DNA from: Knufia peltigerae
Lineage: Eukaryota > Ascomycota > Eurotiomycetes > Chaetothyriales > Trichomeriaceae
DNA length: 64,000 bases
Direction: 5' to 3'
NCBI GenBank assembly: GCA_030247855.1
Contig: JAPDRN010000051.1
Coordinates: forward strand, 157,603 to 221,602
Part shown: positions 34,635-45,000 of the stretch, one piece after another
Position numbering within the stretch: the stretch's first letter is position 1
Layout of the letters: every line of letters starts with the position of its first letter
Program-made: the position numbers and the translations under genes
Notes under the pieces: model-generated
Databases searched by the model: none
Told to the model about the DNA's origin: nothing
The model's input: the letters and a program-made list of their open reading frames with translations, nothing else

Positions 34635-35372
34635 CTTAGACGGGCAAGAGACAAACAGAGCTGTACTTTGCAGAGAACAAAGAGATGTTCCTTTTGTAGG
34701 CAACGTGGCCAGAAGGATCCATCACAGGTAAATTACCTTCATAACTGTAGTCTTGCATGTTTACCGGAAAAGGACATGGCTATGCCGTGGTAAGACCCTC
34801 GTAGACGGATAGTAGATGGCATTGCAGATCGTTCTCCAGTGGAACGCCTAAGATTCCAGTTCCGTCTTCCTCGGATCAGCAAAACGAGGTTCTTTTGGTC
34901 TGACATCAGCCCCCGATATTCTTTGACCAGGTCATGTAGAACCTGACCTCAATATGGCTTTCGGGCCGAGTCGTTGTACGCCAGGTCTCGGGATGTATGA
35001 TGGGTAGAGAAGGTCCACGGTCTTTGATTTAGTCCTCAAGACGTCTGCAGCGCTGACCTTCTTCTCCAAATATTATATCTTTGCAAACAAGCCATCTGAG
35101 AACATTGGAAGAACCTCATGGAGAGGTGTTGGCTTCGGCGACTGATTGGCTGATGATAAAAACAGGTCTTCCCTGGTGCTGATGACACTTTCGAAAGAGG
35201 ATAATGTCACAAATAACCACAACGCCTGGAAGGTACCATCAATGCGGAGCCTTCATCTGAGATGTCAGCGCGTATAAGGTTGAGACCCGATTTATAATGT
35301 CCACATCATGGGTTTTTTCTTCACGAAAGTACCTCGTGTTTCTGTGCTGTGCGCCTCTCTGTTCGAGCTTGT
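34635..35372. other. Intergenic region between monooxygenase and SAP18
   Basis: 738 bp with the monooxygenase promoter and SAP18 3' UTR. Nothing else was recognised. Confidence 0.4.
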
Positions 35373-36116
35373 TCAGTATCCTCTTCTGCCCCCTCTCCCT
35401 CCGCGGAAACCACCAGAGTCTGGGAGTCGCTCGCCTCGTCTCCACTCGCCACTAGGCATGGTTCCAGGGCCACCAAAGTCGCTTCTAGGCCCATGGCCGT
35501 TGTAGTTGGCTCTGCTTCCTATCCCATATCCACCTCCTCGTACACGACCATAACCATTTTCTCTCGTGCCCCCTCTGCTGCTGACACTGTTACGGCTCAC
35601 GACCGAGCCGTCGCTGAGTGGAGGAAAGACTGCACAGTCGATAAAGTCCCCAATCACAAAACGGGCGTCTTCGAGCGTCTTGTCGAGTTCATCGCCATCC
35701 ATATTGGGCGCTCCGTCGCCATTCGAGTCCTTGGATGCCGATATGACGATGCTCCCTATTTCCTTACTCAGATATCGACCCCTTCCGTCGCTCTCCAGCC
35801 TGCCTCCACCTCCTCGGCTCGCATGAACATCGGGGTAGACTAGTCTAAAGCTCAACCGAGTTCCAATGCTCGGGTCGGGTAAGATATGAGGCAGCGTTTG
35901 TGTCAACAGCTGCGCCAATTCTCGTAAAGTACAGCTCATCCAGGTATATATCTGTAGATGTGGAGGTAGGGCAGGGCGCGGGTTCGAGGGCGTCGGTAGT
36001 GGGAAGTCGGCCAGATTATGAAAGCCAGACGATTTGTAGCAGAAATTGAGGAGGAACGGAGTCGTGGTCTGACGATCAATTGAGGCTTTCGCTGGCGGAG
36101 ATGGAGAGCGCGACAT
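35373..36116 (-). CDS. SAP18: Sin3-associated polypeptide SAP18-like, with RGG tail
   Basis: The ATG at 36116 gives 247 residues. The SAP18 fold is visible: TTPFLLNFCYKSSGFHNL, then HLQIYTWMSCTLRELAQLL and GTRLSFRLVYPD, then FVIGDFIDCAVFPP. Sap18 links the Sin3 histone deacetylase to DNA-bound repressors and also sits on the exon-junction ASAP complex. The last 70 residues are Arg/Gly-rich with RGG repeats (GGFRGGRGGRRGY), suggesting RNA binding. An upstream ATG at 36203 would add 29 residues that do not look conserved. Confidence 0.88.
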   Translation of the reverse strand: MSRSPSPPAKASIDRQTTTPFLLNFCYKSSGFHNLADFPLPTPSNPRPALPPHLQIYTWMSCTLRELAQLLTQTLPHILPDPSIGTRLSFRLVYPDVHASRGGGGRLESDGRGRYLSKEIGSIVISASKDSNGDGAPNMDGDELDKTLEDARFVIGDFIDCAVFPPLSDGSVVSRNSVSSRGGTRENGYGRVRGGGYGIGSRANYNGHGPRSDFGGPGTMPSGEWRRGERLPDSGGFRGGRGGRRGY

Positions 36117-37022
36117 GGTTGCTGGAGTGCGAGAGACGAGCGCGCTCAAGGTGCGAGTTATGGCTCTGAGATCGGAAATATATCCTGTGGTGGGTTGTTG
36201 CACTCCGTGTGGTGATCGTTATTTCCTGAGGCACAGCTGACGCGCGCGAATTCACCAAGGCGATTAAGTAGAGGCTGAGATTGAGTACAACTTCGTGTCG
36301 AAAGCACTGTCAAGCCTCGGGATGTTGAAGGATGTCGAAGAGTTGTTCATCAGTTGATTTCATCTTCAGTGACACCTGCAGTAGTTCAGCCTTGTGTGGG
36401 GAGCTGCTCAGCCTTGTCGAGAATCATCATCTACTACCTATGTAGAGGGATCTACCACCAGCCCACTTCACTTTCCTCGCCGTCATGCCATCAGCAGCTT
36501 ATATGGTGATATGCCACAAGTCATGAATGTTTTCAAACGCCAGTGTGCAGATTTAACGTGTAAGTGATTTGTTGCATGTTGAAAGATGAGAATCTCGCAA
36601 ACAGTTCTGTTGTGAACCAAACACCTAAGCCTTGGGAGAGCTAGGCCACATCTCAACATGATTGAGATGGAGGTCAATCTCTCAACAATACTCTCACATG
36701 GCTGCTAGGCAAGATTTGCAGGTGTATACGCGTCAATTCTCTGCACGACGCAATAATGTGTCAGGCTGTTACACCGTGGCTGAACACCACATGCTTGTGA
36801 CGGTGAACTATTGAACCTGGATCTTCAATATCAACTGGAAGTACGGTTACCATGACAATTTAATAAAAATGGTGGCTTCATATATCAGGAGAGTGTGAGT
36901 CTGTTTGCAAAATTCCCCCAGAAGCTCGTCTCAAAAAACCCTCTTTGGTTCCTTTTTTGTTCTCCTGAATTCAATCTCAATGACACTGACTTACCAATAC
37001 TACGCCCCAAGTACCATTCAAG
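36117..37022. promoter_or_regulatory. Divergent promoter region, SAP18 and arylsulfotransferase
   Basis: 906 bp between divergent starts. No ORF or repeat of note. Confidence 0.4.
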
Positions 37023-38780
37023 ATGTACTTGTCTCTCCTGCTGACGCTCTATCTGTTACACCTCTCCTTTGTAGTACGCGCTCTCGGTCACCACGACTGG
37101 TCTAATCAGACACTCTGCTCAGCCAATTCTTTCCAGATCGCCAACAACGGCACCGACAGTACCATCTGGCCATGGCAAACTTACAGATCGTCCAATGCCA
37201 CACCTCCAATGCTCCAGATCAACACCACTGGCAAGAATTTGAGCCCCGGTCTCCTGTTCTTTGCCCCGTTCGACGGTTCCAGCACTCCTGGCGCGAAAGA
37301 ACAAGTCCTCATCGTCATGACTGACAAAGGCGACTTGGTTTGGAACGGACCGGAGCAACACAATGCTGACCTACGTGTCCAGACATTCAACGACGAACCA
37401 GTCCTGGTCTACTGGTCAGGCGAAGGCACTGCCGGCACTTCTCTGGCAGTCGGACACGGCTACGGCGAAAATTGTTGTCCTCGATAAAAGTTATCAAGTC
37501 ACACACACCGTGTGCCCGAATCTCGACATCACTCTTCCCCCCGGCGCGACGGCAAGATGTGCTGTGGATGTTCACGAGGCTCTGATCACCTCACGGGACA
37601 CGATGCTTTTCACGGCGTATAATACAACCCCCTTCGACCTGTCCAGCATAGGTGGTCCGAGGAATGGATGGGCACTGGATTCGCTCGTCTTTGAAGTCAA
37701 CATAACCACGGGCGAGGTATTGTTCGGATGGAGTCCTCTCAGACACCTACCACTTAACAGTACACACTACCCTCTTAACGGTGCCGGCGTCAACGCAAGT
37801 GTACCGTTTGACGCCTTTCACGTGAACTCTATTCAGCTCATCGATGGTGGCCACTACCTGATCAATTCGCGCCACACCTGGTCTACCTATCTAGTTGACA
37901 CTGACGGCAAAATCATCTGGGAAATCAATGGTCTTGACGGTGGAGACTTCGGGAAGCTGCCAGAAGGTGCTTCGTTTGTATGTTTTTGTTTATTTGCCCT
38001 TCACCTCACAGCTACTGTTCCCTTCGCGCATGTATGTCTTCAGACACTTATTTGCTCCACTCCTAGTCCTGGCAACACGATGCCCGCTTTTCCTCCATCA
38101 ACCAGGCCTCTGCGTTCCTCACGTGGTTCGGGAACAATAACGACGAGTTCACCTCTCCGAACGACCTGCGACCTAGCACGGGTCTCAAGCTACAGGTCAA
38201 TCTCCCTCCCAGTCGAGACTCCCCACCAACGCTGATCAACAACTTCACCGACCCCCAAGACCCCATCGGGTCGTGGTCACAAGGCTCATACCAAGAGCTC
38301 CCCAGTGGCAACGGGTTATTAGGGTACGGTGCGACAGCCAGGGTCGCCGAGTACGCCCCGCCCAGCTCGGCGAAAACTTCCCAGGGTGAGGTCGTCTGGT
38401 CCGCTGCATTCGGGTACGGTGATCTCGTGTCGAGTTATCGCGTGTCCAAACAGGAATGGCATGCCACCCCCGCAGCAGACGACCCTAGCCTCGTCGTCCT
38501 CGCCGCCGAAGCCAACGATACCCTGACGCACTGCGCGGGAAGTTCGGTCTGGAGAGGTTACGTGAGCTGGAATGGCGCCACCGACGTGACGAGTTGGGAG
38601 ATCTACGTCGTCGGGACCAGCAACACCTCGATCATGCGGTCGATCGGACAAGTCGAGAAGATGGGGTTCGAGACCGAGTTTGTCGTCCCGGTAGGATCGG
38701 CGTACGTTCAAGTCGGTGCGGTCGAGTCTTATGGTGCTCGGGTGGTGCGGAACTCGACGGCGGTGAAGGTGGGAAGTTAG
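37023..38780 (+). CDS. Arylsulfotransferase-family protein, with a 1-bp frameshift
   Basis: A secreted protein with an N-terminal signal peptide (MYLSLLLTLYLLHLSF). It belongs to the fungal arylsulfotransferase family (PF14269 type), which in characterised relatives moves sulfate between phenols. Family blocks include PFDAFHVNSIQLID, YLINSRHTWSTYLVD and GGDFGKLPEG. The reading frame shifts at the GHGYG/KIVVLDKSYQ junction. The first frame runs to GGC at 37464-37466, and the second starts AAA at 37468, so base 37467 is extra. No intron can fit because the family sequence is continuous. The later intron 37978-38066 is normal and rejoins SF/SWQHDAR. Without correction the product stops at 37487 after 154 residues. 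It is either a recent pseudogene or a sequencing error. Confidence 0.82.
37467..37467 (+). other. Single-base insertion breaking the arylsulfotransferase frame
   Basis: Conserved protein sequence continues from frame 1 to frame 2 with no lost residues, as expected for one inserted G near 37464-37470. Confidence 0.75.
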
Positions 38781-39083
38781 AAGATGCAACATGTCACTTC
38801 TTTACGACTGCATCGAACGCAGTTTGATAGGACTAATTGAAATTGTTGCAATGTATGAGCAAATGATTACAAATGGGAACAGCAGTTGCAATTTGTTCGT
38901 CTCGGACATACTGTACGGCATGCTCATTCTCATCCCATCGTGTCATTACCAGAATAATTGCCTAAGGTAGGTAAGTGGGTAGGTAGGTACCTTGGGTAGG
39001 CAAGTAAAATAAATCATACACTCGTCATATACATCTCGTGCAGGCAGACAAGATTGCTTCCCTCATATTGAACACGGTATCAC
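38781..39083. other. Intergenic region between convergent sulfur genes
   Basis: 303 bp with a GGTA-type microsatellite at 38964-39006. Nothing else was seen. Confidence 0.5.
38964..39006 (+). repeat. Imperfect GGTA/TAGG microsatellite
   Basis: Repeated GTAGGTA units. They are not TTAGGG, so this is not an interstitial telomere. Confidence 0.7.
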
Positions 39084-40694
39084 TCAGACGATTTTGATAT
39101 TTATCCGACCCTGGACGGCGTTATACCCGACCCCCCGGAGATTCCAATTGCCTTTTGGATTTTCCTCATCCATCGTATTTCCAGCACGATCAGTAGCTTT
39201 ACTCCAGATATCTATCGTGTCGTTGGTTGCCTTGGTGGTGGTGGTGGTGGTGGCGGTGGTGGTATCAATCTCAATCTCAACCTCCCACAACACCCAACTG
39301 AATTTCCCTCTTTCCTTGCCCTTATTTGCGGGATGTGTGGTGTTTTCGTCTCCGTCGTCCAGGACGGTGGCGTCCTTCCAAGTCTCGCCACGGTCGATAC
39401 TGACCTGTACCCTCTCCACGGGACCCCCTTTACCCTGAGGGATAGCGTACCCGGCTATACGTACACGACCGTTGCCGTCTCGTCTCAGCTCGTCCCCGTC
39501 GTGGGAGGGTAGGGCGACGACAGAGTTGATCGGGTTATCTTGCATCGCCGGAGTCTTGTCCCAGACTCCCAAGTCCTCTGCTTTCTCTGGAGACGTGGCT
39601 TCGGGAGGTAACACCTTGTAGTCGTGCTGTTGATAGTGGTTTTGCGATTCTTGTGCAGAAATGACTATCGTGTCCAGCCATTTGACACTGCGGGCTCCGA
39701 TGACTCCGGGGATGATTGCTCGGACTGGTGCGCCGTGGCGCGCGGGAAGGGGTGAACCGTTCATCTTTGTGTGTCAAAAACACAAAAGCTCATCAAGTCA
39801 GCCAAGGTGGTCCTCTCGCCATCATGAAAGGGGAGATATCTGGCTGTACAATAACACAGAAGAGGAAAAAAAGGAAGTCGTCCAACTTACATCCAGAGCA
39901 AGAACAACCTCTCTCTCAGGATCCATGACCATGCCCAGTGGCACACTGGATCCGTACCACTCGTCATCCTGTACCTTTGTGGCATTACACTCCATCTGGA
40001 CATGTAACCCGTCATGGTACTTTAGGTCACTTTTCACATTCAGTCCTTGGTCGATGAGGATGTCACGTAAAAGGGGTCCCGTCCAAGCTGCATTCATGCT
40101 GCATTTGCGTGACGAGTTTTTGTCAGTAAATCGGATTCGAAGATCGGGATTCGGGCTTGGATTTCGAGTGTCCCAGATTGACATGACGGGTTTTACTTAC
40201 ACAGCACCATCCCCCCAATCCACCCCGGTGACCTCCTTCACCCTGCTCCTCACCTCGTGTCGTCGATTCCCGGCACATTGCAACGCGCATGTGACTGTAT
40301 GTTGGGCGAATCTTCGTCTGAGCTCGTCCATGCTTAAAGTCACGTCGATGCCTTCGGGCGGAACGTCACTCGACTTCATCAAATTCGACTGTTCAGACCT
40401 GATGGTCACCTTGTGCGTCGAAGCATCGATGTGCTGTATTGGTCCATGGTTGCGGTCGTATGCTTCGGGTTCTCCCGACGCGTCGTGGCTTTTCGAAGGC
40501 GTGAGGAAGCTTTTTACAAGAAATCATCAATCAATCGATCGATCAATCAACCACTCCATCATCAGCCTTCTCCAAGTGTCCTGATTCTCTGCCTTTCCTT
40601 TCATTGCCTAGCCTACTTACCTTTGTACTAGTTGCTCCGCTGGAGGTTCCCTGTTGACAGGCTCATCTGTGGTGCCATCGTCTTGTGGACTCAT
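39084..40694 (-). CDS. Sulfite oxidase (molybdopterin oxidoreductase)
   Basis: Exons 40694-40621, 40509-40201, 40098-39891 and 39764-39084 are all in phase and give 423 residues. The N-terminus has NREPPAEQLVQSFLTPS and NHGPIQHIDAS. The molybdenum-binding Cys103 is in ALQCAGNRR. WGDGAVMNAAWTGPLL and GMVMDPEREVVLALD follow, then the dimerisation domain with GVIGARSVKWLD and IWSKATDRAGN. There is no cytochrome b5 domain, as in peroxisomal or fungal forms. It should oxidise sulfite to sulfate. A Thr-rich stretch from a trinucleotide repeat is inserted in the C-terminal domain. It is convergent with the arylsulfotransferase. Confidence 0.92.
39233..39262 (+). repeat. (GGT)n repeat in sulfite oxidase coding sequence
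   Basis: On the coding strand it reads (ACC)n and gives a run of threonines (DTTTATTTTTTKAT) between two conserved strands of the dimerisation domain. Confidence 0.85.
40523..40552 (+). repeat. ATCA/ATCG repeat inside intron 1 of sulfite oxidase
   Basis: A short tetranucleotide run wholly inside the intron 40510-40620. No function is evident. Confidence 0.65.
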
Positions 40695-41117
40695 TTTGTC
40701 ATAAACACTAGTATGCGGTATATCTCATTCAGATCGTCGGAATAATGTGAGCAAGGAATTGGCAAAGGCAACGGAAGAACATCACCTCAGGGAATAAATA
40801 ATACTAACAGAAACTCCATCTAACATCAGTCTCCGCTTTTGGGATTGACGTCATCCACATCCCGAGTCTCAAGGTTACAAGTTCTCCTTATTCAATCAAT
40901 TGCATGAACCATGTCTTGATTGTGTTCTCTGACAAGAGAGAGACTATGAAACGTCCCTACTGAAGCATTTTGCTTCACTGAATGCTAACATGATGCCTGA
41001 GATGTCCTTTTTGGAATTTAAGTCACCACCAGTTCACAATTACATACCAATGCAATAGCACCGTAGACACCGATTATGCCAACTTGACCTCGCTATGCCC
41101 AGAAAAATAACAAATCA
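40695..41117. other. Intergenic region upstream of sulfite oxidase
   Basis: 423 bp with the sulfite oxidase promoter and the 3' flank of the next gene. Nothing further was recognised. Confidence 0.4.
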
Positions 41118-43877
41118 TCACTTGAGACTTGGAACTGATTTCCTTCCCTTCTTGCCTTTTGGCTTTTGTTGCTCATCGCTCGTGCCCAAGATAGCATCAA
41201 ACGTCATGTTTGGATCTGCCTCAAATTTGATCGTTTGGCTCAACATCGAGGCTGGGCGTGAGGTTGACTGATGAGAAGCTGACGCATCAATTGGCTCTAA
41301 TCCAAGGCCGCTGATCGAACTCCTATCACGACTGATTCTTCGAACATCAGAGGATGCAGATGAGGCTGGCTTCAGCAGTGGTGACGCGTGCGGAGATATA
41401 TATGGTGAGTCTTGCGGGTTTCGGTATTGAGGAGCAGCAATTTGACCATTCCATGCTTGTGACTTGATGCTAGGTACCTGACCCGGGTACACATGCTGAC
41501 CATCATCGCCTTTCGCAGGTATCCATTCTGTTGCTGCTGTCCAGCAATGACTTCGTCGGTAAACTCCTTCAACACTGTGGTCGATCTGATCAGCGGGTAG
41601 GCTCACAATACCACCACCACTAGCGACATTGTACCATGACCTCGAAGTTGATTGGTCATCCTTCATCCATGGCCTGCCTCCTCGAGGGGCAATGCACAAA
41701 AAGTATTCAACACCATCAGTGTATTGTAGATCTCGCGCGTCCACAACCATTAATGGAAGTGCCTGGAGGACAGCATACAAAAAGAGCCATTGTCCACACC
41801 GGGCGTCAACGATTTGTTCGAGAACCTTTCCGTGGCCCAAACGGCGCTCATAGCTGAAGAATTCTTGAACGAATGAACTTGCATTTATGGAGGTCCGATT
41901 GTATGATCCCAACAAGACTTCATTAACCTCGTTTTCTCGCAATTTCTTGCTTTGCAAAGCTGTTTTGTCCGACACAACGACATGTCTGCGATTGAAGCTG
42001 TGGGAGAACTGTGGTAGGAGAGGAGTGTCGAAGGGCATGGGAGGGACGACAGGTGGCGTAGCCCGGTCATATTCACTCTCGACACGCCTGATCGCATGTT
42101 GAATTGACTCGTTGAGATCACTAGTCTCAGCGTCGTCAGCCATGGGAGGCATATCAACAGTCCTGGTCGTTAGGCTTGTCTGGTCGACAAGAATGTCATA
42201 CAAGTCAATGAAATCCTTGTATAGCTCCTTCAGAAGGACTCTGTTCAAGCCACTCTCTTCGAAGTTGTTCTTCTTGGAGGACGCCTTTGGTGGCCAAGAA
42301 CCATATTGACGGCGGTAGTAAGACAGGGTAAACTTTCGAAAATCGAGAAAGGCCACTTTCCATTCCTTGAAACGCACCATTTTAGCCTCGGTAGACGACT
42401 GAGAATTTGCGATACCCGCAAACATCGACGGAAAGTCAAAGTCGTTCAGCTTTCCGGTGAGGTTGACTAGCTTCTGCTCGAGCTCCAATTGTGCACGTTC
42501 CAGACGGTTGACGGTAATAGGAGATATCTTTTCGTATTTAGGGCTTTTGATGGCCTTGATATCAGCCAACTTGCCAACGGCATGGGTGAAGCCTTCGTTG
42601 TACAGTGTCCACGATCTGAATTGCTCTCCCAGCACGATAGCCTCGATCGTCTTTTCTCTGCTTGTACGTACATCTCCCAGTCTCAGCTCGTCACAATATC
42701 GTGCAAAGCTTGAAGTTGGCACTTCGCCGAATGTTGAACCATCTGAATTTGTGAATGAGAATCTCTTTAGGATGGTACTGATTCCCATCATTATCGAAAA
42801 CAGAGTTACTTGCCTCGGAGTAGCGACTAAAGCACCGCCAGTAAGGAATGCGAAGAAGTTACGGTACAGAACAACCAGTTCTAGGTCATTTCCTTGTGGT
42901 TCTGTTCCGGGATGTGACAGATCTCTGTCGAAACCTAGAGGGAGGTAGACGTGCTTTTGGTCGTTGAAAGAAGTATTAATGTTGGGCACTGAAAAGTTCA
43001 AGGATGGTCTCGAGGCAGTTGAGCTTGCTTGTGATGGCGGTCGAGTGCCCTGCGAGGCGGTGGTCAATTCTGCGAGCGCGACTTGGAGCTTTTGCAGGTC
43101 ATCGTCATTTTCAACCGGAGATGTCGGAGACGCAAATCGCAGATTGAGAAGTGTTCTCGAATCCATAAGGAGTGACGAATGAAATTTGAAACATGGACCT
43201 TTCTTCGACGAAGGAGGGTAGAGATAGACCAAGGTATCGCCTTGATCGTTCCAGATTTCAGATACCTGGAGGGCCATCAGTAAACACTTCAAACAATGGA
43301 AGATTCGTTGTTCTACCTTGTCTCCTCGTAGCAAGGCCGCTAGATCATACGGAACTAACTCTCGCAATCCCGCGATCCAAGCCTGCGCATACTCTTCATC
43401 ATGATTCTGTCCTCCAGGCTTTGTAAGCGCCCAGCTCTTTTTCTTGATCTTCCCAGATGTTGGTGTGAATGCTTGACTAGGGCTGTTGGTCACAGACGCG
43501 CCTGGCGGAGCCGGAAAGACTGGCGTCTGAGGTCGGCTCCGGCTCTCCTCCCGACTCTGTACAAGATTTAGACTGGCAGGGCTGCTTGCTCTGCTACCAA
43601 GCCTGCTGTCTGGTCCACTTCGATGGCTGCTCGGAGGTCTGAAAACCCCCTCATCTGAGACAAGGGGAGGAGGAGCAAGGGGTGAGAGGCCATCTTCGAT
43701 ACTGAGCTCGGAGGGGGCAGCGAGATGGTGCTTGTGCAGCTTATTGGGGGCTCCCTCGACCGAGTGAACAGGTGATTCAGACCCGATATGTTGGGAAGCA
43801 TGAATATGTGCTGACTCGTTGACCTTGTCGTCTCGTGTGAGTGAAAGGGAGAATATGGAAGAGATTCGTTTCGCCAT
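41118..43877 (-). CDS. DUF8004-like conserved fungal protein
   Basis: An intronless 919-residue ORF. Residues 1-150 are Ser/Pro-rich and disordered, with many possible phosphosites. From about 160 a conserved block appears (RELVPYDLAALLRGDKV, ELWNDQGDTLVYLYPP-like sequence, SSKKGPCFKFHSSLLMDS). I associate it with the fungal DUF8004 family, from memory. The rest (400-790) is helical and soluble. The C-terminal 90 residues are again Ser-rich and end in a basic KGKKGRKS stretch that may be a nuclear signal. No enzyme motif is seen and the role is unknown. It is divergent from the aminotransferase across 1.1 kb. Confidence 0.8.
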   Translation of the reverse strand: MAKRISSIFSLSLTRDDKVNESAHIHASQHIGSESPVHSVEGAPNKLHKHHLAAPSELSIEDGLSPLAPPPLVSDEGVFRPPSSHRSGPDSRLGSRASSPASLNLVQSREESRSRPQTPVFPAPPGASVTNSPSQAFTPTSGKIKKKSWALTKPGGQNHDEEYAQAWIAGLRELVPYDLAALLRGDKVEQRIFHCLKCLLMALQVSEIWNDQGDTLVYLYPPSSKKGPCFKFHSSLLMDSRTLLNLRFASPTSPVENDDDLQKLQVALAELTTASQGTRPPSQASSTASRPSLNFSVPNINTSFNDQKHVYLPLGFDRDLSHPGTEPQGNDLELVVLYRNFFAFLTGGALVATPRQVTLFSIMMGISTILKRFSFTNSDGSTFGEVPTSSFARYCDELRLGDVRTSREKTIEAIVLGEQFRSWTLYNEGFTHAVGKLADIKAIKSPKYEKISPITVNRLERAQLELEQKLVNLTGKLNDFDFPSMFAGIANSQSSTEAKMVRFKEWKVAFLDFRKFTLSYYRRQYGSWPPKASSKKNNFEESGLNRVLLKELYKDFIDLYDILVDQTSLTTRTVDMPPMADDAETSDLNESIQHAIRRVESEYDRATPPVVPPMPFDTPLLPQFSHSFNRRHVVVSDKTALQSKKLRENEVNEVLLGSYNRTSINASSFVQEFFSYERRLGHGKVLEQIVDARCGQWLFLYAVLQALPLMVVDARDLQYTDGVEYFLCIAPRGGRPWMKDDQSTSRSWYNVASGGGIVSLPADQIDHSVEGVYRRSHCWTAATEWIPAKGDDGQHVYPGQVPSIKSQAWNGQIAAPQYRNPQDSPYISPHASPLLKPASSASSDVRRISRDRSSISGLGLEPIDASASHQSTSRPASMLSQTIKFEADPNMTFDAILGTSDEQQKPKGKKGRKSVPSLK

Positions 43878-45000
43878 TGTGCCCTGCTGTACAAACAGTG
43901 TCTTGGAAAGTCAGGTCCTGTACAGTCAGTATGAAGGACGTTGTGAATTGCGAGTTGTGTCGGCTTCCGTCATGTTTTTGCCCTCGAACTGCACTCATGC
44001 AGTGTCACCAGCATCTAGAGGGTCACACAATGAATCAGGAATGCAAGGGAAGATTGGTCAACCAGGATCGGGTAGAAAATGAAAGCTCGCCTCAGTGTAG
44101 ACTGGGCTGCAAGATGACGCTGCGAATTCGCGTCTGGGAGGCTTTGCGATTCGCAGCGCTTCTGGTGGCCGCATGAGAACTCCCTGCATAACAGGATAAG
44201 CGAATTCAAGCATTGTCGAGCCTCCATAAAAAGCTGCCATGCCTATTCGACGCATGCATTCTAGGGTGAGGCGCAGGGGGAGAGGTTTCGGGAATCAGGC
44301 ATTCCAAAACCACGAGTCGTGGTGTGCCATGGTTCTGGCACTCCACACGCTATTGATATGGTGAGCATCACCCACCCACGGGGGACGAGTAACATCTTGA
44401 CCAACAAACAATCCACCCTGACGTCGTTATGGAAGAAGACAGTCGCTAGACATGGGTAGTGAGGGTGGCTTGTTGTGCCCAGGGGTGTCGCTGGAGTAGG
44501 TCTGGTGAATTTCAAGATACAATAGGCTCTGGCATGGTCTGGGGATCATTAAGTGCAGCGTTTGATCTTCCTTCCCGCTGCTTAACGTGCGCTAACCGTA
44601 ACGCCCGCACAAGGCGATACTTTTATCCGTCAGGTACTAGTATTTGGAGGCACGAGTAGGTGATGACTCTCTACTCCGTCCTATTCTACTATTCGAAAAT
44701 GTTGGTTGGGCTTAACGGCAGGGAATTGCAGTCCTCCCAGCAGGCACTGTTCTAACAGTTGTTGAGCAAAGCGTTGTACACCTAACAATACCTTATGCTG
44801 GCCCCCCTCTCACAATCCTGGACACTCTGAGTCAGCTGCATTACCAGCCCAGACTTCGCCACCTTACGTAGACTTTAGGGGCTACTGGACATTGTGCACC
44901 GCGCTTGTTCTCCATTTCTCGTGGGGATAGGCAGGTCGTCCTTTGACCAGAAACGAGATCAAAGACAGTGTTTACAGGGTATCAAGCACCGCAGCTCATC
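43878..45000. promoter_or_regulatory. Divergent promoter region, DUF8004 protein and aminotransferase
   Basis: 1.1 kb between divergent ATGs. A few short ORFs are present, none convincing. No repeat stands out. Confidence 0.4.

Noticed and set aside
38964..39006. Telomere-like GGTA repeats
   Set aside because: The unit is not TTAGGG and the run is short and imperfect; an ordinary microsatellite.
44968..45000. Longer aminotransferase start
   Set aside because: The first codon there is GTG, not ATG; the ATG at 45001 is the first proper start.
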